In this document: piece after piece, positions 1 to 5,466 of the stretch
Position numbering within the stretch: the first letter of the stretch is position 1
Layout of the letters: every line of letters begins with the position of its first letter
NCBI GenBank assembly: GCA_016880375.1
Contig: JAEHDO010000093.1
Location: forward strand, 1-6,638
Source: Betaproteobacteria bacterium
GTDB lineage: Bacteria > Pseudomonadota > Gammaproteobacteria > Burkholderiales > Rhodocyclaceae
DNA: 6,638 bases
Direction: 5' to 3'
Made by a program: the position numbers and the translations under genes
Notes under the pieces: model-generated
The model's input: only the letters and a program-made list of their open reading frames with translations
Databases searched by the model: none
Told to the model about the DNA's origin: nothing

Positions 1-278
1 TCGCCGATCTCGCCCAGGCGCGCGTTGTATTCGTCCTTGTCGGCGAGGTACCAGTTCATGCGCACGATGTGCTCCGGCCTGGCGCCAGTCTCGGCGAGGA
101 TGGCGACGATGTTGGTGAGGGATTGGCGCACCTGCCCGACCAGGTCGTCGGTCCGGAAGATTTCCTGGGAGTCCCAGCCGACCTGCCCGGCGACGAAGAT
201 CATGCGGCCGGCGGCGGCGATACCGTTGGAATAGCCCTTCGGCCGCATCCAGCCCGCCGGGTTGAGCATTTGCATCAT
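1..278 (-). CDS. RidA/YjgF family protein, 3' end outside window
   Basis: Only the N-terminal 92 residues are present; the gene runs off the left edge. My translation begins MMQMLNPAGWMRPKGYSNG and continues through a segment reading IFVAGQVGWD (about residues 27-36) and a helix with the pattern QVRQSLTNIVAILAETGA (about 49-66). This is the usual RidA opening: a short strand with G-Y-S-N/H-G, then the v-x-G-Q strand, then the long helix. RidA proteins hydrolyse reactive enamines and imines to ketones plus ammonia. The arginine that binds the substrate carboxylate in RidA lies in the C-terminal part, so activity cannot be judged here. The start ATG overlaps the stop of the thioesterase gene (ATGA). 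A strong Shine-Dalgarno sequence (CCTCCT on the plus strand, 284-289) lies 5 bases before the first ATG and 8 before the second, so either could be used. As the last visible gene of the aminobenzoate operon it may hydrolyse the enamine made by the monooxygenase/reductase. Family assignment is firm; the role is inferred. Confidence 0.88.
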   Translation of the reverse strand, partial: MMQMLNPAGWMRPKGYSNGIAAAGRMIFVAGQVGWDSQEIFRTDDLVGQVRQSLTNIVAILAETGARPEHIVRMNWYLADKDEYNARLGEIG

Positions 279-745
279 GAGTCCCTCCTGTGGTTGTTGA
301 TGTCGAGTTGCCCCTGCTGGAATGCCTGCATGAGTTCGCGCAGGTCGTCGGGTATCGGCTGGGCGCGCTGCCGCTCCAGGTCCATGGCAACCAGCACGAA
401 TCTGGCGCGCAGTCGTTCCTCGTTCCGGTAGCGGCAGTCGACGGCGATCGCCATCGAACTCCTGCCGAGCTTTTCCAGCCTGAGTCCGAGCGTGATGATC
501 TCGCCGATCTTCGACGGCGCGACGAAATCGCATTCGAGCTTGACGATGGGAAAGCCGAGGCGGTGTTCGGTAATGTAGCGGGCGTAGTTGACCCCCAGCC
601 CCTGGTTGAACCAGTCCTCCACCACGCCGTTGAACATGATGAAGTACTGCGGGTAGAAAACGATGCCGGCCGGGTCGCAGTGGGAGAAGCGCACCAGCAT
701 GTCGCTGTGGAAGGTGTCTCCGAGGATGCGGCAGTTCTGGCTCAT
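275..745 (-). CDS. Hotdog-fold acyl-CoA thioesterase, 4-hydroxybenzoyl-CoA thioesterase family
   Basis: The 156-residue protein is a normal length for a single hotdog domain. Residues 19-34 read RFSHCDPAGIVFYPQY, the hallmark of the 4-hydroxybenzoyl-CoA thioesterase family. Asp24 is the position of the catalytic aspartate in the Pseudomonas-type enzymes, which hydrolyse aryl- or acyl-CoA thioesters to the acid and free CoA in the cytoplasm. No signal peptide is visible. The start ATG overlaps the stop of the ligase gene as ATGA and has only a weak purine stretch before it (GAGACAGA), so translational coupling is likely. Its own stop overlaps the RidA start in the same way. In this operon it could release CoA from 2-aminobenzoyl-CoA or from dead-end CoA thioesters of the pathway, or hydrolyse a ring-derived intermediate. 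Which thioester it prefers cannot be read from the sequence. Confidence 0.9.
   Translation of the reverse strand: MSQNCRILGDTFHSDMLVRFSHCDPAGIVFYPQYFIMFNGVVEDWFNQGLGVNYARYITEHRLGFPIVKLECDFVAPSKIGEIITLGLRLEKLGRSSMAIAVDCRYRNEERLRARFVLVAMDLERQRAQPIPDDLRELMQAFQQGQLDINNHRRDS
284..289 (-). promoter_or_regulatory. Shine-Dalgarno sequence of the RidA-family gene
   Basis: The minus strand reads AGGAGG here, 5 bases before the ATG at 278-276 and 8 before the adjacent ATG at 275-273. It lies inside the end of the thioesterase gene. It is the strongest ribosome-binding site among the three downstream genes of the operon, so RidA need not depend wholly on coupling for its translation. Confidence 0.7.
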
Positions 746-2367
746 GATTTCTGTCTCAGGCGGAAGCGTTGCAGCTTGCCCGTCTCCGTTCTGGGCAGCG
801 CGTCGACGAACTCGACGGCGCGCGGGTATTTGTAGGGGGCGATCGTCTGCTTGACGAAGTCCTGCAGCTCGCGCACCAGCGCGTCGCCCGGCGCGTGGCC
901 TTCGCGCAGGACGACGACGGCCTTGACGATCTGGCCGCGCTCATCGTCCGGCACGCCGACCACGCCGCACTCGGCCACCGCCGGATGCGCGAGCAGGGCG
1001 CTCTCGACCTCCGGCCCGGCGATGTTGTAGCCGGCCGAGATGATCATGTCGTCGGTGCGCGCCTGGTAGAAGAAATAGCCGTCGGCGTCCATCGAGAAGG
1101 CGTCGCCGGTGAGGTTCCAGCCGTCCTGCACGTACTGACTTTGGCGCGCATCGGCGAGATAGCGGCAGCCGGTCGGCCCCTTCACCGCCAGGCGGCCGAC
1201 CGCACCCGGCGGCAGCGGTTTGCCGTCCTCGTCGACGATGCGCGCCTGGTAACCCGGCACGACCTGGCCGATGGCGCCACGGCGCACCGCCTCCGGCGGC
1301 GAGGAGATGAAGATGTGGATCATCTCGGTGGCGCCGATGCCGTCGATGATCTCGATGCCGGTCGCCCGCTTCCACAGCTGGCGCGTGGCGTCGGGCAGGG
1401 CCTCGCCAGCGGAGACGCATTTCTGCAGGCGGCCGCTGCCGCCTTTTTCGGCCAACGGCGCCATCAGGCGCCAGAAGGTCGGCGCGGTGAAGCAGATCGT
1501 GGCCTTGAAGTCGCGGATGGTCTGCATCAGGCTGTCCGGCATGAGCTTCTCCACCAGCACCGTCGACGCGCCGGCGCGCAGCGGGAAGCAGAGCATGCCG
1601 CCGAGGCCGAAGGTGAAGGCCAGCGGCGGCGTGCCGCAGAAGACGTCGTCGGGGCCGGGCTTCAGCACCGAGCGCGGAAAGGTGTCGCACATCGCCAGCA
1701 CGTCGCGATGGAAATGCATCGTGCCCTTGGGCTGGCCGGTGGTGCCGGAGGTGAAGGCGATCAGTGCGACGTCGTCGGCCGCCGTGTCGACGTTGTCGAA
1801 GGTGTCGGGCTTGTTCACGAGCAGGGCTTCGAGTCCGGTTTCGCCATCGTCGTTGAAGGCGACGACGCGTTTGAGGTCCGGGCAGTCCGGCCGCGCCAGT
1901 TCGAGTTCCTCCAGCAGGCGCGCGTCGCACAACGCGAGGCCGACGCGCGCCTTGACGGCGATCTGCGTCAGTTCCTTCGCACGCAGCAGCGGCATGGTGG
2001 CGACGGCGATGCCGCCGGCCTTGACGATACCCAGCCAGCAGGCGGCCATCATCGGGTTGTTCGGGCCGCGCAGCAGCACGCGGTTGCCCGGCACCAGGCC
2101 GAGGTCCTCGCGCAGGGCGCGGGCGATGCGGTTGGCACGGGCGAGCAGCTGGCGGTAGGTGCACTGCACGGGTTTGCCGTGGACAGGCGCCCAGAGCGCC
2201 GGACGCTCGCCATGGCCCATGGCGACCATCCTGTCGAGCAGTTCGGCGGCGCAGTTGAGCCGCGGCGGGTACTGCAGCCCGGGCAGATCGAAGACCAGGT
2301 CGGGCCACTGCGCACGCGGCGGCAGGTTGTCCCTCGCAAAGGTGTCGATGTGCGCCGTGGCTGCCAT
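742..2367 (-). CDS. abmG: 2-aminobenzoate-CoA ligase (aryl-CoA synthetase)
   Basis: This 541-residue member of the ANL adenylate-forming family would activate 2-aminobenzoate (anthranilate) with ATP and CoA to 2-aminobenzoyl-CoA, AMP and pyrophosphate in the cytoplasm. Visible motifs in order are the phosphate-binding loop TSGTTGQPKG (206-215), the adenine-binding segment GIGATEM (343-349), TGD (420-422), the hinge-region RTDDMIISAGYNI (437-449), and the C-terminal PRTETGK with the presumed catalytic Lys531. The N-terminal pattern DNLPPRAQWPDL followed by LPGLQYPPRLNCAAELLD (about 13-45) resembles the 2-aminobenzoate and benzoate ligase group, and I recall it best from 2-aminobenzoate ligases. 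The gene starts one base after the stop of the MarR gene with only a weak ribosome-binding site, and its stop overlaps the thioesterase start. Pairing with an abmA-type monooxygenase favours anthranilate as substrate. Benzoate or salicylate ligase is the alternative. The ligase family is near certain, the substrate moderately so. Confidence 0.85.
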   Translation of the reverse strand: MAATAHIDTFARDNLPPRAQWPDLVFDLPGLQYPPRLNCAAELLDRMVAMGHGERPALWAPVHGKPVQCTYRQLLARANRIARALREDLGLVPGNRVLLRGPNNPMMAACWLGIVKAGGIAVATMPLLRAKELTQIAVKARVGLALCDARLLEELELARPDCPDLKRVVAFNDDGETGLEALLVNKPDTFDNVDTAADDVALIAFTSGTTGQPKGTMHFHRDVLAMCDTFPRSVLKPGPDDVFCGTPPLAFTFGLGGMLCFPLRAGASTVLVEKLMPDSLMQTIRDFKATICFTAPTFWRLMAPLAEKGGSGRLQKCVSAGEALPDATRQLWKRATGIEIIDGIGATEMIHIFISSPPEAVRRGAIGQVVPGYQARIVDEDGKPLPPGAVGRLAVKGPTGCRYLADARQSQYVQDGWNLTGDAFSMDADGYFFYQARTDDMIISAGYNIAGPEVESALLAHPAVAECGVVGVPDDERGQIVKAVVVLREGHAPGDALVRELQDFVKQTIAPYKYPRAVEFVDALPRTETGKLQRFRLRQKS

Positions 2368-2368
2368 C

Positions 2369-2875
2369 TCAGTTGTCCGGACGCATGTCGGCGACGTGCT
2401 GCTTGAGCTGCGCCAGCAGCGCGTAGAGCTGGTCCCTTTCCTTTTCGCCGAGGCCTTCGAAGAGCCGGATGATCCAGTCTTCGTGCTCGTCGGCCCACTC
2501 GCGGAAGACGCGACGGCCCTCCTTGGTGAGCTTGACGATGTAGGCGCGCCGGTCCTGCGGGTTGTCCTCTCGCACCACCAGGCCCTCGGCGACGAGCTGG
2601 TCGGTGATGCCGGTGACGTTGCCGCCGGTCACCATCATGCGCCTGGACAGCTCGCCCATCTTCAGGCCGTCCGGGTTGCGCTCGAGCTGCGACATCAGGT
2701 CGAAGCGCGGCAGCGTGGTCTGGAAATTCACACGCAGCTGGCTGCGGATGTAGGCTTCGATCAGGTTGGTGCAGGCCAGCATGCGCAGCCACAGGCGAAG
2801 CGACTGGTGGTGGTCTTCCGTGCCCCGGGTTTCGTGGTCGGATCGCGGCGACTTGGTTTTTTGCGGCTTGGTCAT
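2369..2875 (-). CDS. MarR-family transcriptional regulator of the aminobenzoate operon
   Basis: This is a 168-residue winged-helix protein. The DNA-binding domain spans about residues 58-120: FDLMSQLERNPDGLKMGELSRRM, then the recognition-helix region VTGGNVTGITDQLVAEGLV, then the wing with NPQDRRAYIVKLTKEG, where the D-x-R-R pattern (Asp108, Arg109, Arg110) is the MarR signature. The first 20 or so residues are polar, rich in K, R, D and E, and probably flexible. Flanking helices (22-57 and 121-165) would form the dimer interface. I chose the start at 2875 because GGGGAG on the minus strand lies 8 bases before it; an out-of-frame ATG sits 5 bases upstream. The gene lies 50 bp after the monooxygenase and 1 bp before the ligase, which suggests autoregulation of the operon. 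MarR proteins beside aryl-CoA pathways (BadR, CouR type) are often repressors released by an aryl-CoA ligand; 2-aminobenzoyl-CoA is the obvious candidate effector, by inference only. Confidence 0.92.
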   Translation of the reverse strand: MTKPQKTKSPRSDHETRGTEDHHQSLRLWLRMLACTNLIEAYIRSQLRVNFQTTLPRFDLMSQLERNPDGLKMGELSRRMMVTGGNVTGITDQLVAEGLVVREDNPQDRRAYIVKLTKEGRRVFREWADEHEDWIIRLFEGLGEKERDQLYALLAQLKQHVADMRPDN

Positions 2876-2925
2876 CTCATGCTCTCCCCGCCTGTACGGC
2901 GCTTGGTTTCAGGAATCGTGTGTCC

Positions 2926-5214
2926 TCATGCGCGGATCGCCAGCTGGGCGGCGCGCGCCAGGTTGCGCTCGAGCTGCGACTTGCCGGTGAGGTACTGCTT
3001 CGGCCAGGCGGCTTCGTTGTAGTTGATCTGCGCCGCCGCATGCAGCGTCCACGCCGGGTCGGCCAGATGCGGCCGGGCGATGGCGCACAAGTCGGCGCGC
3101 CCGGCGGCGACGATGGAATTGACGTGGTCGGCCTCGAAGATGTTGCCCACCGCGATGGTGGCGATGCCGACCTCGTTGCGGATGCGGTCGGAGAAGGGCG
3201 TCTGGTACATGCGGCCGTAGACCGGCTGCGCCTCGCGCGTCGTCTGGCCGGAGGAGACGTCGATCATGTCGGCGCCGGCGGCCTTGAAGGCGCGTGCCAT
3301 CGCCACCGCGTCCTCCGGCGTGTTGCCTCCCGGCGCCCAGTCGTGTGCCGAGATGCGCACCGTCAAAGGCTTGTCCGCGGGCCAGGCGGCGCGCACGGCA
3401 CTAAACACCTCGAGCGGATAGCGCAGGCGGTTTTCAAGCGTGCCGCCGTATTCGTCCGTGCGCCGGTTGGTCAGCGGGCAGAGAAAGCTGGAGAGCAGAT
3501 AGCCATGGGCGCAATGCAGCTCGAGCAGGTCGAAGCCTGCCGCCGCGCCGCGGCGCGCGGCAGCAACGAACTGCTCGCGCACGCTGTCCATGTCGGCGCG
3601 CGTCATCGCCTTCGGCACCTGGTTCTGCGGGCCGTAGGCGATGGCGGAGGCGGCCAGCAGCGGCCAGTTGCCCGTGGTCAGAGGCTCGTCGATGCTCTCC
3701 CAGCCCACCTGGGTCGACCCCTTCGGCCCGGCATGGCCGAGCTGCAGGCCGATCTTGGCGTCGGAGTTGCCGTGCACGAAATCGACGATGCGCTGCCAGC
3801 CTTGCGCCTGTTCCTCGTTCCACAGCCCGGCGCAGCCCGGCGTGATGCGCGCTTCCGGCGAGACGCAGGTCATCTCGGTCATCACCAGGCCGGCGCCGCC
3901 GAGGGCGCGGCTGCCCAGGTGCACGAGGAGGAAGTCGGCGGGCAGGCCGTCGCGGCAGGAATACATGGCCATGGGCGAGACGACGACGCGGTTCTTCAGG
4001 GTCAGGCCGCGCAGCCTGAAGGGCGTGAACATCGGCGGCAGCGGCCTGGCCGGCAGGCCGGACTGCTGCGCGAACCAGGTCTCGACGCTGTCGACGTAGG
4101 CCTGGTCGCGCAGGCGCAGGTTCTCGTGGCCGATGCGCTGGCTGCCGGTGAGGAGCGTGTAGGCGAACTGCTCGGGCTCGAGGTGGGCGTAGCGCGCCAC
4201 GTTCTCGAACCACTCCATGCGGTTGCGCGCCGAGCTTTGCAGCTTGAGGGCTTCGATCTCGCGTTCTTCCTGGTAGAGCGCGAGGGCGTGCTCGACGTTG
4301 CCCGGATTCGCGGTCAGCGTCTTGCCGAGGGCGATGGCATCCTCCATCGCCAGCTTGGTGCCGGAACCGATGGAGAAATGCGCGGTGTGGGCGGCGTCGC
4401 CGATCAGCACGATGTTCTTGTGGTACCACTTCCGGCACAGCACGCGGTTGAAATTCAGCCAGGCCGAGCCGCGCAGGTGGCGGGCGTTGCTCATCAGTTT
4501 GTTGCCTTGCAGGTGCTTTTCGAAGAGCTTTTCGCAGAAGGCGATGGAGCCGGCCTGGTCGAGCTTGTCGAGGCCGGCGGCCAGCCAGGTTTCCTCGCGG
4601 CACTCGACGATGAAGGTGCTGGTGTCGCGGTCGAACTGGTAGGCGTGCACCTGGAACCAGCCCCATTCGGAGGGCTCGGTGATGAAGGTGAAGGCGTTCA
4701 GCTTGAGGTGGGTGCCGAGCCAGATATAGCGGCACTTGCGCACGTCGATGTCCGGCTGGAAGTGCCCGGCGTACTTCTTCCGCACCAGACTGTTCACGCC
4801 GTCGGCGGCGACGATCAGGTCGGCGTCGGCCAGCCGGGGGTCGGCGTCATCGGCGATTTCGGCCTCGAAGACCTGCTTCACGCCGAGCGCGGCGGCGCGC
4901 GCCTGCAGGATGTTGAGCAGGCGCTGGCGGCCGATGCCGCAGTAGCCATGCCCGCCGGAAGTGATCTTGCGCCCCTTGAAGAAGACGTCGCAGTCGTCCC
5001 AGTGGTGGAAGCTGCGGGTGATCTCCTCGTAGCTTTCCGGGTCGGCGAGCTGGAAATTGCCGAGTGTGGCGTCGGAGAAGACGACGCCCCAGCCGAAGGT
5101 GTCGTCGGGCCGGTTGCGTTCGTAGACGGTGATGTCGTGGGAGGGGTCCGCCTTCTTCATGAGGATGGCGAGGTACAACCCCGCCGGGCCGCCGCCGATG
5201 CACGCAATACGCAT
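2926..5214 (-). CDS. abmA: 2-aminobenzoyl-CoA monooxygenase/reductase (anthraniloyl-CoA monooxygenase), bifunctional flavoprotein
   Basis: This is a 762-residue fusion of two flavoenzymes. The N-terminal half (about 1-385) is a class A FAD monooxygenase like salicylate hydroxylase. It has the dinucleotide fold [11 protein letters not shown] (6-16), the Asp-Gly motif in [11 protein letters not shown] (135-145), and [14 protein letters not shown] (272-285), which contacts FAD. The C-terminal half (about 394-762) is an old-yellow-enzyme FMN reductase. It starts [20 protein letters not shown] (396-415) and has [17 protein letters not shown] (564-580) with the His567/His570 region, followed by [11 protein letters not shown] and a final ARPHLADP. 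This architecture is that of the Azoarcus evansii enzyme, which uses O2 and NADH to hydroxylate 2-aminobenzoyl-CoA at C5 and then reduces the ring to 2-amino-5-oxocyclohex-1-enecarbonyl-CoA. Homologues are also annotated as salicylyl-CoA 5-hydroxylase. The adjoining ligase and RidA favour the amino substrate. It is the first gene of the operon, with AAAGG 9 bases before the ATG. Confidence 0.9.
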   Translation of the reverse strand: MRIACIGGGPAGLYLAILMKKADPSHDITVYERNRPDDTFGWGVVFSDATLGNFQLADPESYEEITRSFHHWDDCDVFFKGRKITSGGHGYCGIGRQRLLNILQARAAALGVKQVFEAEIADDADPRLADADLIVAADGVNSLVRKKYAGHFQPDIDVRKCRYIWLGTHLKLNAFTFITEPSEWGWFQVHAYQFDRDTSTFIVECREETWLAAGLDKLDQAGSIAFCEKLFEKHLQGNKLMSNARHLRGSAWLNFNRVLCRKWYHKNIVLIGDAAHTAHFSIGSGTKLAMEDAIALGKTLTANPGNVEHALALYQEEREIEALKLQSSARNRMEWFENVARYAHLEPEQFAYTLLTGSQRIGHENLRLRDQAYVDSVETWFAQQSGLPARPLPPMFTPFRLRGLTLKNRVVVSPMAMYSCRDGLPADFLLVHLGSRALGGAGLVMTEMTCVSPEARITPGCAGLWNEEQAQGWQRIVDFVHGNSDAKIGLQLGHAGPKGSTQVGWESIDEPLTTGNWPLLAASAIAYGPQNQVPKAMTRADMDSVREQFVAAARRGAAAGFDLLELHCAHGYLLSSFLCPLTNRRTDEYGGTLENRLRYPLEVFSAVRAAWPADKPLTVRISAHDWAPGGNTPEDAVAMARAFKAAGADMIDVSSGQTTREAQPVYGRMYQTPFSDRIRNEVGIATIAVGNIFEADHVNSIVAAGRADLCAIARPHLADPAWTLHAAAQINYNEAAWPKQYLTGKSQLERNLARAAQLAIRA

Positions 5215-5257
5215 TTCCAGTGCCCTTTCTCTTTTGGTTCCGTTCCGGCCGATCGCA

Positions 5258-5283
5258 GAATTATTTTAAGTTTAAATATTTGT
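5258..5283. promoter_or_regulatory. Degenerate second copy of the palindromic operator
   Basis: Aligned to the perfect palindrome at 5337-5362 with the same 11-4-11 layout, the right arm TAAATATTTGT matches 8 of 11 positions (the first eight in a row) and the left arm GAATTATTTTA matches 6 of 11. The inner bases next to the spacer (TTTA and TAAA) are kept on both sides. It overlaps the predicted -10 element of the aminobenzoate promoter. Its centre is 79 bp from the centre of the perfect copy. In such AT-rich DNA part of the match may be chance. Confidence 0.35.
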
Positions 5284-5292
5284 GGTAATCAA
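5263..5292 (-). promoter_or_regulatory. Sigma70-like promoter of the aminobenzoate operon
   Basis: On the minus strand TTGATT (5292-5287, 4 of 6 to TTGACA) is followed after 18 bp by TAAAAT (5268-5263, 5 of 6 to TATAAT). Transcription would start near 5256, giving a leader of about 40 nt before the abmA start at 5214. It lies in the AT-rich core of the intergenic region, which contrasts with the GC-rich genes on both sides. A degenerate copy of the 5337-5362 palindrome covers its -10 element and most of its spacer, which fits repression by blocking RNA polymerase. This is a prediction from consensus matching only. Confidence 0.5.
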
Positions 5293-5297
5293 AAGCA

Positions 5298-5371
5298 AGC
5301 CGGCAGCCAAAAAATCCATCAGGAATATCAAGGAACGATAATATTTAGGCGTAAATATTATCAGCCGGCAG
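5298..5371. repeat. 9-bp direct repeat AGCCGGCAG, two copies
   Basis: AGCCGGCAG occurs at 5298-5306 and again at 5363-5371, 65 bp apart, flanking the perfect palindrome on one side. Each copy contains the 6-bp palindrome GCCGGC. Two GC-rich islands in otherwise AT-rich DNA could be binding sites, but GCCGGC is common in a genome of this composition, so the repeat may mean nothing. Confidence 0.25.
5337..5362. promoter_or_regulatory. Perfect 26-bp palindromic operator candidate
   Basis: The left arm GATAATATTTA (5337-5347) and the right arm TAAATATTATC (5352-5362) are exact reverse complements around the spacer GGCG. The size, dyad symmetry and AT-rich arms suit a dimeric winged-helix regulator, and the only regulator gene in the window is the MarR-family gene of the neighbouring operon. 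It lies roughly 93 bp upstream of the predicted abmA transcription start and 104 bp before the shp start codon, so it could serve either direction or both. As RNA it would be a weak hairpin with no U-tract, so a terminator is unlikely. Confidence 0.6.
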
Positions 5372-5382
5372 GAGGGGGCCCC

Positions 5383-5396
5383 TTGAGGCAAATCAA
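5383..5396 (+). promoter_or_regulatory. FNR/Anr-type (CRP-FNR family) box
   Basis: TTGAG-GCAA-ATCAA matches the FNR consensus TTGAT-N4-ATCAA at 9 of 10 fixed positions; the mismatch is the last base of the first half-site. It is the inner part of a slightly longer dyad, CTTGA/TCAAG (5382-5397). It lies 70 bp before the start codon of the SHP cytochrome gene, a plausible place for an activator. I could not define a convincing -10/-35 pair downstream, which is common at activator-dependent promoters. Control by an oxygen- or NO-sensing FNR, Anr or Dnr protein would suit the O2/NO-binding product. The regulator gene itself is not in the window. Confidence 0.5.
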
Positions 5397-5400
5397 GCCG

Positions 5401-5415
5401 TTAAGCCGCGCTTAA
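5401..5415. repeat. Short inverted repeat TTAAGC-CGC-GCTTAA
   Basis: Perfect 6-bp arms flank a 3-base spacer, immediately downstream of the FNR-like box and 51 bp before the shp start codon. It might be a further regulator site or a small hairpin in the leader. There is no following T-run, so it is not a typical terminator. Function unknown. Confidence 0.3.
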
Positions 5416-5435
5416 GACGGCCCGCCGAGACTCCG

Positions 5436-5456
5436 TTCCGTTTAGTGCTAACGGAA
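5436..5456 (+). promoter_or_regulatory. Inverted repeat bordering the shp ribosome-binding site
   Basis: TTCCGTT (5436-5442) and AACGGAA (5450-5456) are perfect 7-bp arms around a 7-base loop. The right arm touches the Shine-Dalgarno sequence AAAGGA (5455-5460), which stands 6 bases before the ATG at 5467. As RNA, the stem could partly mask the ribosome-binding site; as DNA, it could be an operator. It may also be coincidental. Confidence 0.4.
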
Positions 5457-5466
5457 AGGAACGACC

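Noticed and set aside
769..2406. A 545-codon open frame on the plus strand opposite the CoA ligase
   Set aside because: It is a shadow of the ligase reading frame in high-GC DNA, with biased composition and no motif, while the minus-strand frame has all the ANL motifs.
2876..2925. A separate promoter or attenuator in the 50-bp gap between abmA and the MarR gene
   Set aside because: I see only the MarR ribosome-binding site; there is no -10/-35 pair and no convincing hairpin.
5356..5361. TATTAT as a -10 element for the cytochrome operon
   Set aside because: It matches 5 of 6 bases but has no -35 at the right distance and is simply part of the palindrome arm.
5337..5362. The AT-rich dyad as a rho-independent terminator
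   Set aside because: The stem is almost purely A-T, has no following T-run on either strand, and lies between two divergent starts where no terminator is needed.
5375..5382. GGGGCCCC palindrome
   Set aside because: Eight-base GC palindromes are frequent in GC-rich genomes; there is no second copy and no context that suggests a binding site.
2920..5415. An 831-codon open frame on the plus strand opposite abmA
   Set aside because: It is antisense to a gene with clear flavoenzyme motifs, rich in Arg, Ala, Gly, Val and His as expected from mirrored GC-rich codons, and shows no recognisable domain.
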